Shown: positions 53,567 to 62,871 of the stretch, piece after piece | How positions within the stretch are numbered: position 1 is the first letter of the stretch | Layout: every line of letters begins with the position of its first letter | DNA from: Sediminimonas qiaohouensis DSM 21189 | GTDB lineage: Bacteria; Pseudomonadota; Alphaproteobacteria; Rhodobacterales; Rhodobacteraceae | Reading direction: 5' to 3' | Length of the DNA: 64,000 nucleotides | Assembly (NCBI RefSeq): GCF_000423645.1 | Contig: NZ_AUIJ01000003.1 | Coordinates: 1 to 64,000, forward strand | Notes under the pieces: model-generated | Told to the model about the DNA's origin: nothing | The model's input: the letters and a program-made list of their open reading frames with translations, nothing else | Databases searched by the model: none | Made by a program: the position numbers and the translations under genes

Positions 53567-53598
53567 GTGTCTCAAGTCCCGAAAGGTAGGGGGAAATC

Positions 53599-54177
53599 AT
53601 GCTCAAAATCACAACAACAGCCGCCGTTCTCGCAGCCGCGCTTTCTGCGCCGGCCTTCGCAGGCTCGGTCGATCCCGCCCCGATGGAGCCCGTCGTGCCC
53701 GCACCGGCCCCCGCGCCCCAGTGGCAAGGCGGCTACGCAGGTGTCGAGCTGGGTTATGCCAGTGTGGACGAGTCGCCCGGCGCCAACGATGACGGCGTCA
53801 TCGGTGGCTTTATTGCGGGCTACGACTGGCAAAGCGGCAGCACCGTCTACGGTCTTGGCCTCGATATTGACGCCACCGGGGTTACCGTGGGCGGAACGGA
53901 TGTCGATCACATCGGGCGCCTCAAGGGGCGTATCGGTCAAGCGACCGGAAACGGCCTGATCTATGCGACCGCCGGTGCGGCCCGGATGAAGACAAGTGCA
54001 GGCGGCACCTCCGCCACCGATAACGGCTGGTTCGCCGGTGTGGGCTATGAAACCTTCGTCGCCCAGAATACCACTGTGGGCGGTGAGTTGCTCTATCACG
54101 ACTTCAGCAACTTCAACGGTGGCGGCATCGATATGTCGGCAACCACTCTGCAAGTGCGCGTGGCTTTCCGCTTCTGA
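53599..54177 (+). CDS. Outer-membrane beta-barrel protein (porin-like), paralog 2
   Basis: A 192-residue exported protein with signal peptide MLKITTTAAVLAAALSAPAF ending AG. It has a Pro/Ala linker (EPVVPAPAPAPQ), a barrel opening QWQGGYAGVELGYASV and the C-terminal VRVAFRF ending in Phe. It is clearly homologous to the preceding gene. A strong RBS (TAGGGGG) lies seven bases before the ATG. The 287-bp spacer upstream contains the structured leader described at 53540. It is likely a small porin or adhesin-like barrel of the outer membrane. Confidence 0.9.
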   Translation: MLKITTTAAVLAAALSAPAFAGSVDPAPMEPVVPAPAPAPQWQGGYAGVELGYASVDESPGANDDGVIGGFIAGYDWQSGSTVYGLGLDIDATGVTVGGTDVDHIGRLKGRIGQATGNGLIYATAGAARMKTSAGGTSATDNGWFAGVGYETFVAQNTTVGGELLYHDFSNFNGGGIDMSATTLQVRVAFRF

Positions 54178-54209
54178 TCCGCTCTACGCGGTCACATGAC
54201 ACAGGTTTC

Positions 54210-54232
54210 GGGGCGCCCCACTCGGGCGCCCC
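54210..54232. terminator. Bidirectional terminator between barrel gene and msrA
   Basis: A 9-bp perfect stem (GGGGCGCCC at 54210-54218 with GGGCGCCCC at 54224-54232) has a 5-base loop and is followed by TTCTC. On the minus side it is followed by GAAACC. It separates the convergent barrel and msrA genes. Confidence 0.7.
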
Positions 54233-54239
54233 TTCTCGC

Positions 54240-54743
54240 CTACTTCACCCGCTCCGGCAGCACCCAATCGGGCCTCGGGAAGTGGCAGGTATATCCATTG
54301 GGCAACCGTTTCAGGTAGTCCTGATGCTCCGGCTCGGCCTCCCAGAAATCACCGACGGGTTCCACCTCGGTCACCACCTTGCCGGGCCAAAGACCGCTTG
54401 CCTCGACATCCGCGATGGTGTCCTGCGCGACCTGCCTTTGCGCCTCGTTCACGTAGTAGATGGCCGAGCGATAGCTCATTCCGATATCATTGCCCTGCCG
54501 GTTCACCGTGGTCGGATCGTGGATCTGGAAAAAGAACTCCAGCAACCTGCGATAACTTAGGCGCTCAGGGTCAAAGATGATCTCGATCGCCTCGGCATGG
54601 GTGCCGTGGTTGCGGTAGGTGGCGTTGGGCACATCCCCGCCGCTATACCCGACGCGGGTGGAAATCACCCCGTCCATCTTGCGGATCAGGTCCTGCATTC
54701 CCCAAAAACAGCCCCCCGCCAGAACCGCGCGTTCTTCGCTCAT
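54240..54743 (-). CDS. msrA: Peptide-methionine (S)-S-oxide reductase
   Basis: Repairs S-epimers of methionine sulfoxide. The 167-residue protein has the catalytic GCFWG motif with Cys12, then [36 protein letters not shown] and the [18 protein letters not shown] signature. No C-terminal resolving cysteine pair is seen in the last residues ([14 protein letters not shown]), so recycling may differ from the classic form. Its start overlaps the msrB stop by four bases. Confidence 0.96.
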   Translation of the reverse strand: MSEERAVLAGGCFWGMQDLIRKMDGVISTRVGYSGGDVPNATYRNHGTHAEAIEIIFDPERLSYRRLLEFFFQIHDPTTVNRQGNDIGMSYRSAIYYVNEAQRQVAQDTIADVEASGLWPGKVVTEVEPVGDFWEAEPEHQDYLKRLPNGYTCHFPRPDWVLPERVK

Positions 54744-55189
54744 GTCACATCCTCCACTTGATCCAGGTAGTCGCCGTATCCCTCGGCCTCCATGTCATCG
54801 CGATGCACGAACCGCAGGCTGGCCGAGTTGATGCAATAACGCAGGCCGCCGGCCTCGCGCGGGCCATCGGGAAAGACGTGGCCAAGGTGGCTGTCGCCAT
54901 GCGCGCTACGCACCTCGGTGCGCGTCATGCCAAGGCTGTTATCGCTCAACTCGCGCACATGGGCGGGCTCGATCGGCTTGGTGAAGCTGGGCCAGCCGCA
55001 GCCGGACTCGTACTTGGCGCTCGACGCGAACAACGGCTCGCCCGACACGATATCAACATAAATCCCCGGCTCGTGGTTGTTCAGCAACCTGCCAGAGCCC
55101 GGCCGCTCCGTCCCGTTTTCCTGCGTGACCCAATGCTGTTCTGGCGTCAGGGACGCCACCACATCGGGGTTTCGCTCGTATTTCGGCAT
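54740..55189 (-). CDS. msrB: Peptide-methionine (R)-S-oxide reductase
   Basis: Repairs R-epimers of methionine sulfoxide, complementing msrA. The 149-residue protein has [17 protein letters not shown] and the catalytic Cys in [11 protein letters not shown], with [12 protein letters not shown] between. The two CxxC zinc motifs of other MsrB forms are missing, so this is the non-zinc type. ATG 55189 ([14 protein letters not shown]) is chosen over ATG 55237. It is translationally coupled to msrA. Confidence 0.96.
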   Translation of the reverse strand: MPKYERNPDVVASLTPEQHWVTQENGTERPGSGRLLNNHEPGIYVDIVSGEPLFASSAKYESGCGWPSFTKPIEPAHVRELSDNSLGMTRTEVRSAHGDSHLGHVFPDGPREAGGLRYCINSASLRFVHRDDMEAEGYGDYLDQVEDVT

Positions 55190-55240
55190 CGTGATCTTCC
55201 CTTGCATCCTTGGGTCTAACATGGGCCGCATGTGCAAAAT

Positions 55241-56275
55241 TCAACCCGTCCGCAGGCGCATGACCGCCCATCTTGCCGCGTCGCGCACGGTCTCGTCGGC
55301 GTCCTCGCACAGGCCCTGCGCCACCTCGCAAAGCGCCGGATCGCCGGAATTGCCTATCGCATACAGAACATTGCGAACGAACCGGTTGCGCCCGATCCGC
55401 TTGATCGGGCTGCCGCTGAAATGGGCACGAAACGCTGCATCGTCCAGCGCCGCCAGCTCGGCCAGTGGCGGCGCCATCAGGTCATCGCGCGCGTGATACT
55501 TCACCTCGCGCGCGCGCACGGCGAACTTGTTCCACGGGCACACCGCAAGGCAATCGTCGCAGCCGTAAATCCGGTTGCCCAGCACCGGCCGCAATTCCTC
55601 GTCAACCGGGCCGTGATGCTCGATCGTCAGGTAGGAAATGCAGCGCCGCGCATCCAACTGATAGGGCGCGGGAAACGCATTGGTCGGGCACACGTCCAGA
55701 CACGCCCGGCAATTGCCGCAATGATCGGCCTCCGGCGCATCGGTCTCCAGATCCAGCGTGGTAAACACCGACCCCAGGAAAAACCAACTCCCCAGGTCCC
55801 GCGACACAAGGTTCGTATGCTTGCCTTGCCACCCGATGCCGGCGGCTTGCCCCAATGGCTTTTCCGGCACCGGCGCGGTATCGACAAACACCTTTACCTC
55901 GCCGCCCGCCTCCGCGATCAGCCACCGCGCCAACCGCTTCAGCGCCTTCTTCAGCGGATCGTGATAATCGCGGTTCTGCGCATAGACCGAGATCGCCGCC
56001 CGGTCCTGCCGCTCAAGCACCTCCAGCGGATCATGCTCCGGGCCATAGCTTTGGGCCAGCATGATCACCGTCCGCGCCTCGGGCCACAACACCTGCGGCT
56101 GCCCCCGCCACTCGGCCCGATCGGACAGCCATTGCATCTGCCCGTGATACCCCTTGCCCAGAAACGCCTGTAGCCGCCCGGGCACCTGCGGCACATCACC
56201 GGGCCGGCACAGGCGGCAGGCATCGAACCCCTCCTCAAGGGCGCGGGCAATCAGCTTGTCCTTCAAAGCATCCAT
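55241..56275 (-). CDS. queG: Epoxyqueuosine reductase
   Basis: Reduces epoxyqueuosine to queuosine at position 34 of GUN tRNAs, using cobalamin and two 4Fe-4S clusters. The 344-residue protein has [34 protein letters not shown], and two ferredoxin-type motifs: [16 protein letters not shown] and [15 protein letters not shown]-terminal HEAT-like pair ([19 protein letters not shown]) follows. Length is normal. It is on the same strand as gst, with a dispersed element between them. Confidence 0.96.
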   Translation of the reverse strand: MDALKDKLIARALEEGFDACRLCRPGDVPQVPGRLQAFLGKGYHGQMQWLSDRAEWRGQPQVLWPEARTVIMLAQSYGPEHDPLEVLERQDRAAISVYAQNRDYHDPLKKALKRLARWLIAEAGGEVKVFVDTAPVPEKPLGQAAGIGWQGKHTNLVSRDLGSWFFLGSVFTTLDLETDAPEADHCGNCRACLDVCPTNAFPAPYQLDARRCISYLTIEHHGPVDEELRPVLGNRIYGCDDCLAVCPWNKFAVRAREVKYHARDDLMAPPLAELAALDDAAFRAHFSGSPIKRIGRNRFVRNVLYAIGNSGDPALCEVAQGLCEDADETVRDAARWAVMRLRTG

Positions 56276-56277
56276 TG

Positions 56278-56334
56278 CATCTTCTGGCCCGAAATATCCT
56301 GGGGGGAGGCCGCAGGCCGGGGGGCAAAGCCCCC
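56278..56334 (-). repeat. Dispersed double-hairpin element, copy D
   Basis: Read on the minus strand: hairpin GGGGGC-TTT-GCCCCC (56334-56320), then GGCC-TGC-GGCC, a C-run and the tail AGGATATTTCGGGCCAGAAG followed by ATG. The layout equals that of copies A and C. It begins five bases after the gst stop and abuts the queG start. Confidence 0.7.
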
Positions 56335-56338
56335 TTTC

Positions 56339-57004
56339 TTAGAAATCCAGGTCGGCATAATGCACCGGCGGCGGAAACCCCGGCACCTGGTCGGCCAGGA
56401 TACCGCGAAACGCCGGGCGCGACTTGATCTTGGCATACCAGTCCTTGACCGAATCTGATCGGTGCCAATCCACATCGCTGATATAGTCCAGCGCGCTGAT
56501 ATGCGCGGCGGCGGCGAAATCGGCCAATGTCATCACGTCCCCGGCCAGCCACCGGCGCCGATCCAGAAGCTGCGTCATGTAATCGAGGTGATACTTGATC
56601 GCCCGCGCGCCGTCCTTGACGTTGCGGCTGTCGGGAAACCCCTGCCCGGTGATCTTCTTGTTGACCCGCTCATACAGCAGCTTCGATGTCACCTCGTGGT
56701 GGAACTTGTCGTCGAACCACGCCACCAGCCGCCGCACCTCGTAACGCGCATCGGCGCCGCGCGGCATCAGCGGCGGCTCGGGGTGGACCTCCTCTAGGTA
56801 TTCGCAAATCGCCGCGCTCTCGGACATGGTGCGCCCGCCGATTTGCAGCACCGGCACCTTGCCCGCCGGGTTGCGGCGCAGGAAATCGGCATCCTTGTCC
56901 CAATAGCGTTCCTCGACCAACTCGCATTCGATCCGCTTCTCGGCGAGGCTCAGACGCACCTTGCGGCAAAACGGGGACAAGGGAACATGATACAGTTTGG
57001 CCAT
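56339..57004 (-). CDS. Glutathione S-transferase family protein
   Basis: A 221-residue soluble protein with a thioredoxin-fold N-terminal domain. It starts MAKLYHVPLSPFCRKVRLSL (SPFCRK loop), then KVPVLQIGGRTMSESAAICE, the glutathione-binding cis-Pro and ES motifs. The helical C-terminal domain contains LDRRRWLAGDVMTLADFAAA. Substrate class is not determinable from sequence; detoxification or a dehalogenase/isomerase role is possible. It is followed after 61 bp by mtgA on its upstream side. Confidence 0.92.
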   Translation of the reverse strand: MAKLYHVPLSPFCRKVRLSLAEKRIECELVEERYWDKDADFLRRNPAGKVPVLQIGGRTMSESAAICEYLEEVHPEPPLMPRGADARYEVRRLVAWFDDKFHHEVTSKLLYERVNKKITGQGFPDSRNVKDGARAIKYHLDYMTQLLDRRRWLAGDVMTLADFAAAAHISALDYISDVDWHRSDSVKDWYAKIKSRPAFRGILADQVPGFPPPVHYADLDF

Positions 57005-57065
57005 GGTCGGGTCGTGCCTTCGCTCTTTTGGAGTGTACCCTCAATGCCCCTTTGACGGGCGGTTT

Positions 57066-57797
57066 TCAATCCTCGAAACACGCTGCGCGGCCATCGCGGC
57101 GGATGGTGGCCGCCCCGTCCATGATCGCGGCCGCCCGCTTTTGCAGCGCACCAGACGGCCGTGCTGCGCTGCGGTCTTGCGGCGCCGGCAGGACGGCGGC
57201 AAGGCGCGCGGCCTGCGTTCCGCTCAGTTTGCTGGCGGGCACCCCGAAATAGTGCTGCGCGGCCGCTTCCACGCCAAAGACGCCCTCGTCGAACTCCGCG
57301 ATGTTGAGGTACACCTCCAATATGCGCCGCTTGGACCATGTCAGCTCAACCACCGGCGTGATCAGCGCCTCCAGCGCCTTGCGCAGCCAGCTTCGCCCGT
57401 GCCACAAAAAGGCGTTCTTCGTGACCTGCTGGCTTATGGTCGAGGCCCCCCGCCGCCGCCCATCGGCCAGCGCCGCGCGGATCGCCCCCATGTCAAAGCC
57501 CCAGTGCAGGCAGAAATTCGCGTCCTCCGCCGCCACGGCGGCACGCGGCATCTGCGGCGCGATATCCTCCCACGCGGCCCATTGGTGCCTCACCCCGTCC
57601 AGCCGCGCCTTCTCGCTTAGCATGTAGGGCGTGCTGGGCGGGTTGATCACCGAATAGGCCAGCACCCACAGCACAACAGCGCCCGCCACCAACAGCACCA
57701 GCCGCAACGCCGTGCGCATTGTCTTTTGGCGCCACGCCCGAAGGCGGCTTGCGAGGGCCGACTCGCGTTTGGCGGATGTGCGTTTTCGACGTGCCAT
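57066..57797 (-). CDS. mtgA: Monofunctional biosynthetic peptidoglycan transglycosylase
   Basis: Polymerises lipid II into glycan strands without a transpeptidase domain. The 243-residue protein has a basic cytoplasmic N-terminus, one membrane helix (LRLVLLVAGAVVLWVLAYSV, about residues 31-50) and a GT51 domain. The domain has the catalytic glutamate in AAVAAEDANFCLHWGFD, then GASTISQQVTKNAFLW and KRRILEVYLNIAEFDEGVFG. Length is normal. It is on the same strand as gltB, 435 bp downstream of it. Confidence 0.95.
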   Translation of the reverse strand: MARRKRTSAKRESALASRLRAWRQKTMRTALRLVLLVAGAVVLWVLAYSVINPPSTPYMLSEKARLDGVRHQWAAWEDIAPQMPRAAVAAEDANFCLHWGFDMGAIRAALADGRRRGASTISQQVTKNAFLWHGRSWLRKALEALITPVVELTWSKRRILEVYLNIAEFDEGVFGVEAAAQHYFGVPASKLSGTQAARLAAVLPAPQDRSAARPSGALQKRAAAIMDGAATIRRDGRAACFED

Positions 57798-58232
57798 GTG
57801 CTACAGCTATAGGCGCGGTGGCGGCCCGAGAAAACCACTAGTGTTCGCCACCTGACGAAAGGGTCCCGCGCCCCTTCCGGTTCCGGGGGCTTGAAATGGC
57901 CTTGAGCGGACATAGGGCGATCAATTGAGAAGCCGCGCAGTGCTTGACCGCCGGGTGGGCGCAGCAACGCTTGTGGATCGCGCTTTATCCCGGCCAAACG
58001 CCTCTGCGTTATCAATCATTTGATACGCCCGCCAAAGCGCCCGCCCGAGGGGGCGGTCGGGCGCTGCGCGGCGGCGCGCAAGCGCGCCTCGATTCCGCGC
58101 TTTGGTGCAATGCGTCAAAGGCATCAACAGGCCATTCATGCCATGTGCGTGCCAGGTAAGACCATCATTGCGCGCCTTGTGTCGGGCGGTAGCCATTGGC
58201 ATGGCTACGCACCCAATTGGCTCATTTGCGCG
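57798..58232. other. 435-bp spacer between gltB and mtgA
   Basis: No gene is supported on either strand. A perfect hairpin GTAGCCA-TTGGCA-TGGCTAC lies at 58189-58208, 24 bp past the gltB stop. A larger GC hairpin at 58036-58065 (AGCGCCCG/CGGGCGCT outer stem) may end the gltDB transcript; on the minus strand it is followed by TTTGG. The rest probably holds the mtgA promoter. Confidence 0.5.
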
Positions 58233-61200
58233 CTATTGCGCCGGCACCGCCTCCTGCTCGTCGTGGCTCAGCGGCGCGGGCAGCTTGTCCAGCATCTCCT
58301 TGGGACAGATCTGCAGGAAATTGCCCTGCTCGATGTCCCAATGCTGCAGGATGTCGGCGGCTTTACGGCTGCCCGTCTCGGCGGCGTGCCGCTCGATCAG
58401 GGACTTCAGCTCGTCGTGCCAATGCGCCACCGTGACCGGGCCGCTTACCAGCGTTTCCATGTTCATCAGCCGGCTCGCCATCCCCTCGGGGTCATAGAGA
58501 TACGCCATGCCGCCGGTCATCCCGGCGCCAAAGTTCGACCCGATGCTGCCCAGGATCACGGCAACGCCGCCGGTCATGTATTCGCACCCGTTCGATCCGC
58601 AGCCCTCGATCACCACATGCGCGCCCGAGTTGCGCACCGCGAACCGCTCACCGGCGCGGCCCGCGGCAAACAGGTACCCGCCAGTGGCGCCATAAAGCAC
58701 CGTGTTGCCGATGATGGTGTTGTCCGACGCCACCAGCGGGCTGGCCATCGGCGGGCGCACCACCACGGTGCCCCCCGACAGGCCCTTGCCGACATAGTCG
58801 TTGGCGTCCCCTGATACCTCCAGTTTTAGCCCCGGCGCCGCGAACGCGCCAAGGCTTTGCCCCGCGCTGCCCGACAGCTTCACCGTCAGGTGATCGGGCT
58901 GCAACGTGTTGCGCATGCCGAACCGCTTGACGATATGGCTGCTGATCCGCGTGCCCACGGTGCGGTCGGTGTTCTGCACCGCGTAGGAAAGCTGCATCTT
59001 CTCGCCGTCCTGCAGGAACCGCTCGGCGTCGCGCACGATCTCGGCATCCAGTGTGTCCGACACCGCGTTGCGCGGCTTCAGCCGGTCATAGGTGATATCG
59101 GCCGCGCCATCGACAGTGATCAACATCGGGTTCAGGTCCAAGTCGTCCAGATGCGCGCTCCCGCGGCTGACCTGTGATAGCAGGTCCGCCCGTCCGATCA
59201 CCTCGTCAAGGCTGCGCGCGCCGATGCTGGCGAGGATCTCGCGCACCTCCTGCGCGTAGAAGGTGATCAGGTTGACCACCTTGTCGGCGCTGCCGGTGAA
59301 CTTGGCGCGCAGGTCTTCGTCCTGCGTGCACACGCCCACGGGGCAGGTGTTGCTCTGGCACTGCCGCACCATGATGCACCCCATCGAAATCAGGGCGGCG
59401 GTGCCGATGCCGTATTCCTCGGCCCCCATCATCGCCGCCATCACGATGTCGCGCCCGGTGCGCAAACCGCCATCGGTGCGCAACGTGACACGCTCGCGCA
59501 GCTTGTTCATCGCCAGCACCTGGTGCGCCTCGGTCAGGCCCATTTCCCACGGCAGGCCGGCATACTTGATGCTGGTTGCCGGGCTGGCCCCGGTGCCGCC
59601 GTTATGCCCCGAGATCAAGATCACGTCGGCCTTGGCCTTGGCCACGCCCGCCGCGATGGTCCCCACGCCCGAGGAGGCTACCAGCTTGACCGTCACCTTG
59701 GCGCGCGGGTTGATCTGCTTGAGGTCATAGATCAGCTGCGCCAAGTCCTCGATGCTATAGATATCGTGGTGCGGCGGCGGGCTGATCAGGGTCACGCCCT
59801 TGGTGGAATGGCGCAGCCGCGCGATCAGGTCGGTCACCTTCATACCCGGTAGCTGCCCGCCCTCGCCGGGCTTGGCACCCTGCGCCACCTTGATCTCAAG
59901 CTCCTCACACTGGTTGAGGTACTCCGCCGTCACGCCGAACCGCCCCGATGCGACCTGCTTGATCTTGGCGCTGGGGTTGTCGCCGTTTGGCTCGGGTACG
60001 AAATGCGCCGGATCCTCGCCGCCTTCGCCGGAATCGGATTTCGCGCCGATCCGGTTCATCGCCACGTTCAGCGCCTTGTGCGCCTCGGGGCTCAGCGCGC
60101 CAAGGCTCATCCCCGGCGTCACGAACCGTTTGCGGATTGCGGTGATGCTTTCCACCTCTTCCAACGCGATCGGCTTGCCCAGCGGCTTGAACGCCAGCAG
60201 ATCGCGCAGGTGAATCGGCGGGTTGGCCTGCATTCGCGCGGTGTACTGCTTCCACATCTGGTAGGAGGCGCCGTTGCACGCCGCCTGCAGCAGGTGCATC
60301 GATTGCGCGCCCCATGCATGCGTCTCGCCCTTGGTGCGGGCCTTGTAGAACCCGCCGATCGGCAGCACGTCGCGCCCCCCGCGCCAGCCCAGATCGTGCA
60401 CTTCCTCGGCCTTGCGCTGTATGCCGCTGACGCCGATGCCGCTGATCCGGCTGAGCATGCCGGGGAAATACTCGGCGCACATCGCCCGGCTCAGGCCCAC
60501 CGCCTCGAAGTTGAGGCCGCCGCGATAGGACGAGATGACGCTGATCCCCATCTTCGCCATGATCTTCAAAAGCCCCTGATCGATCGCCTCGCGATAGCGG
60601 CGCACCGCTTCCGTCAGGGTGCCCTCAAGCAGCCCGCGCTCGATCCGGTCGGCAAGGCTATCCTCGGCGAGGTAGGCGTTGACCACCGTCGCGCCGCAGC
60701 CGATCAGCACGGCAAAATAATGCGGATCGATGCATTCCGCCGACCGCACGTTGAGCGAACAGAACGTCCTCAGGCCCTTGCGCGTCAGGTGGCTGTGCAC
60801 CGCGCTGGTGGCCAGGATCATCGGCATCGCCACCCGGTCTTCGGACTGGTGCTGATCGGTCAGAACCAGGTGCCCCGTGCCCGAGCGCACGGCATCCTCC
60901 GCCTCGGCGCGGATGCGCTCCAATTCCTTGCGCAGGGCGTCCGCCCCACCGCCCGCCGGGAAGGTGCAATCGATCTCGTGCACTGCGGCGTTGAAATGGC
61001 TGATCAACTCATCCCACTGCGCATTGCCGACGAACGGGCTTTCCAGCACCAGGATCTCGGTCTGCGCGCTCGACTCGTCCAGCACGTTCTTGAGGTTGCC
61101 GAACCGCGTCTTGAGGCTCATCACCCGGAACTCGCGGATCGAATCGATCGCCGGGTTCGTCACCTGGCTAAAGCTCTGGCGGAAATAATGGCTCAGCGGG

Positions 61201-62774
61201 CGATACTTCTTCGACAGAACCGCGCTGGGCGTATCATCGCCCATGCTGGCCAGCGTCTCCTTGCCGTCCTCGGCCATCGGCGCAAGGATCTGCTCCAGCT
61301 CCTCAAGGCTGTAACCCGCCGCGATCTGCCGCTTGCGCAGCTCGCCGCCCGCAAAGATCGGCTTTTCCGATAGCCCAAGCAGCGCTTCGTCCAGGTCCTT
61401 GATCCGGCCGACCCAGTCGCCAAAGGGCTGGCTCGCGGCCAGCGCGTCCTTGATCTCGGTGTCGTGAAACACCTTCCCCTCGGCCATGTCCACGGCGATC
61501 ATCTGCCCTGGGCCCAAGGCGCCCTTTTCGCGCACGGTGGATTCGTCCACCACCACCATGCCCGCCTCGGACCCCGCGATCAGCAGGCCATCGCCCGTCA
61601 CGACATAGCGCATGGGGCGCAAACCGTTACGGTCCAGCCCGGCACAAACCCACCGGCCATCGGTCATGGCCAATGCGGCGGGGCCGTCCCACGGCTCCAT
61701 CACGGCGTTGCAATAGGCGTACATGTCGCGCCACGCGGGCGGCAGTTCCACCCGCTGTTTGGACCACGATTCGGGCACCAGCATTGTCTTGGCCATCGGC
61801 GCATTGCGGCCCGCGCGCACCAGCACCTCGAACACCGCATCCAGTGCCGCACTATCGGATGACCCCTGCGCGACGATCGGCTTGATCTCTTCGGCCATGT
61901 CGCCAAAGGCGGCGCTGGCCATCCGGATCTCGTGGCTCTTCATCCAGTTGAGGTTGCCCTTCAGGGTGTTGATCTCGCCGTTATGGGCCAGCATTCGGAA
62001 CGGCTGCGCCAGCCACCATTGCGGGAAGGTGTTGGTGCTATACCGCTGGTGATAGATCGCGAACGCGCTCTCAAACCGCTCATCCTGCAAATCGGGATAG
62101 AACTCGGCCACCTGCTCGGCCAGCATCATGCCCTTGTAGATGATGCTGCGGCACGACAGCGACGCAATGTATAGCTCGGTCACATGGGCGGCGGCGGCGG
62201 CCTTCTCGATCCGGCGGCGGATCACGTACAGTTCGCGCTCGAACGTCTCTTCGTCCACGTCCTTGGTGTTGGAAATCAGGATCTGTTCAATCTCGGGGCG
62301 GGTGGCGTTGGCCTTCTCGCCCAGGCAGCCGATATTCACCGGCACGTGCCGCCAGCCATAGATGTAATACCCCATGCGCAGCACCTCGGTTTCCACGATG
62401 GTGCGGCACGTCTCCTGCGCGCCAAAGTTCGAGCGCGGCAAGAACACTTGGCCCACCGCCATCAGGCGGCTGGTGTCGGGCTCGTGCCCGGTGCGGCGGA
62501 TCTGGTCGTAAAAGAACGGTGCAGGGATCTGCACGTGAATGCCCGCGCCGTCGCCGGTCTTGCCGTCGGCATCCACCGCGCCGCGGTGCCAGATCGCCTT
62601 CAGCGCATCGATCCCCGCCTCAACGACGCTCCGCGCCGGCTTGCCGTCGATCGACACGACAAGGCCAACCCCGCAGGAGGAATGCTCGTCCGTTTCGGAG
62701 TACATCCCGTTCTCGGCCATCCACTTGCGCTTGGCTTCCTCGGCTACGGCCCAGTTGTGATCCAGTTTCGTCAT
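58233..62774 (-). CDS. gltB: Glutamate synthase (NADPH) large subunit
   Basis: Makes glutamate from glutamine and 2-oxoglutarate with GltD. The 1513-residue protein has a type II glutaminase domain whose nucleophile is Cys34 in EHSSCGVGLVVSIDG, so the first 33 residues are a propeptide. A central domain and the FMN synthase domain follow (SGEGGEDPAHFVPEPNGDNP; LISPPPHHDIYSIEDLAQLI). The 3Fe-4S cysteines are in CIMVRQCQSNTCPVGVC (about 1130-1146), and a C-terminal beta-helix is rich in Gly (GCGSNGCEYMTGGVAVILG). AAGGAAGGG precedes the ATG. gltD lies 97 bp upstream. Confidence 0.98.
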   Translation of the reverse strand: MTKLDHNWAVAEEAKRKWMAENGMYSETDEHSSCGVGLVVSIDGKPARSVVEAGIDALKAIWHRGAVDADGKTGDGAGIHVQIPAPFFYDQIRRTGHEPDTSRLMAVGQVFLPRSNFGAQETCRTIVETEVLRMGYYIYGWRHVPVNIGCLGEKANATRPEIEQILISNTKDVDEETFERELYVIRRRIEKAAAAAHVTELYIASLSCRSIIYKGMMLAEQVAEFYPDLQDERFESAFAIYHQRYSTNTFPQWWLAQPFRMLAHNGEINTLKGNLNWMKSHEIRMASAAFGDMAEEIKPIVAQGSSDSAALDAVFEVLVRAGRNAPMAKTMLVPESWSKQRVELPPAWRDMYAYCNAVMEPWDGPAALAMTDGRWVCAGLDRNGLRPMRYVVTGDGLLIAGSEAGMVVVDESTVREKGALGPGQMIAVDMAEGKVFHDTEIKDALAASQPFGDWVGRIKDLDEALLGLSEKPIFAGGELRKRQIAAGYSLEELEQILAPMAEDGKETLASMGDDTPSAVLSKKYRPLSHYFRQSFSQVTNPAIDSIREFRVMSLKTRFGNLKNVLDESSAQTEILVLESPFVGNAQWDELISHFNAAVHEIDCTFPAGGGADALRKELERIRAEAEDAVRSGTGHLVLTDQHQSEDRVAMPMILATSAVHSHLTRKGLRTFCSLNVRSAECIDPHYFAVLIGCGATVVNAYLAEDSLADRIERGLLEGTLTEAVRRYREAIDQGLLKIMAKMGISVISSYRGGLNFEAVGLSRAMCAEYFPGMLSRISGIGVSGIQRKAEEVHDLGWRGGRDVLPIGGFYKARTKGETHAWGAQSMHLLQAACNGASYQMWKQYTARMQANPPIHLRDLLAFKPLGKPIALEEVESITAIRKRFVTPGMSLGALSPEAHKALNVAMNRIGAKSDSGEGGEDPAHFVPEPNGDNPSAKIKQVASGRFGVTAEYLNQCEELEIKVAQGAKPGEGGQLPGMKVTDLIARLRHSTKGVTLISPPPHHDIYSIEDLAQLIYDLKQINPRAKVTVKLVASSGVGTIAAGVAKAKADVILISGHNGGTGASPATSIKYAGLPWEMGLTEAHQVLAMNKLRERVTLRTDGGLRTGRDIVMAAMMGAEEYGIGTAALISMGCIMVRQCQSNTCPVGVCTQDEDLRAKFTGSADKVVNLITFYAQEVREILASIGARSLDEVIGRADLLSQVSRGSAHLDDLDLNPMLITVDGAADITYDRLKPRNAVSDTLDAEIVRDAERFLQDGEKMQLSYAVQNTDRTVGTRISSHIVKRFGMRNTLQPDHLTVKLSGSAGQSLGAFAAPGLKLEVSGDANDYVGKGLSGGTVVVRPPMASPLVASDNTIIGNTVLYGATGGYLFAAGRAGERFAVRNSGAHVVIEGCGSNGCEYMTGGVAVILGSIGSNFGAGMTGGMAYLYDPEGMASRLMNMETLVSGPVTVAHWHDELKSLIERHAAETGSRKAADILQHWDIEQGNFLQICPKEMLDKLPAPLSHDEQEAVPAQ

Positions 62775-62871
62775 CGTTCTTTACCCTTCCTTTACTCGGT
62801 GGGTCAGGACTATTGTCCTTCTGTCTCGTTCCGGTGTCTCGGCGCACCGACAAAATACCGACGTGATACAG

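Noticed and set aside
57905-58232. Small protein genes in the gltB-mtgA spacer
   Set aside because: Open frames exist on both strands, but none has a good ribosome binding site or recognisable protein features.
60003-61373. 456-codon open frame on the plus strand
   Set aside because: Antisense shadow of gltB, which has complete and unmistakable domains.
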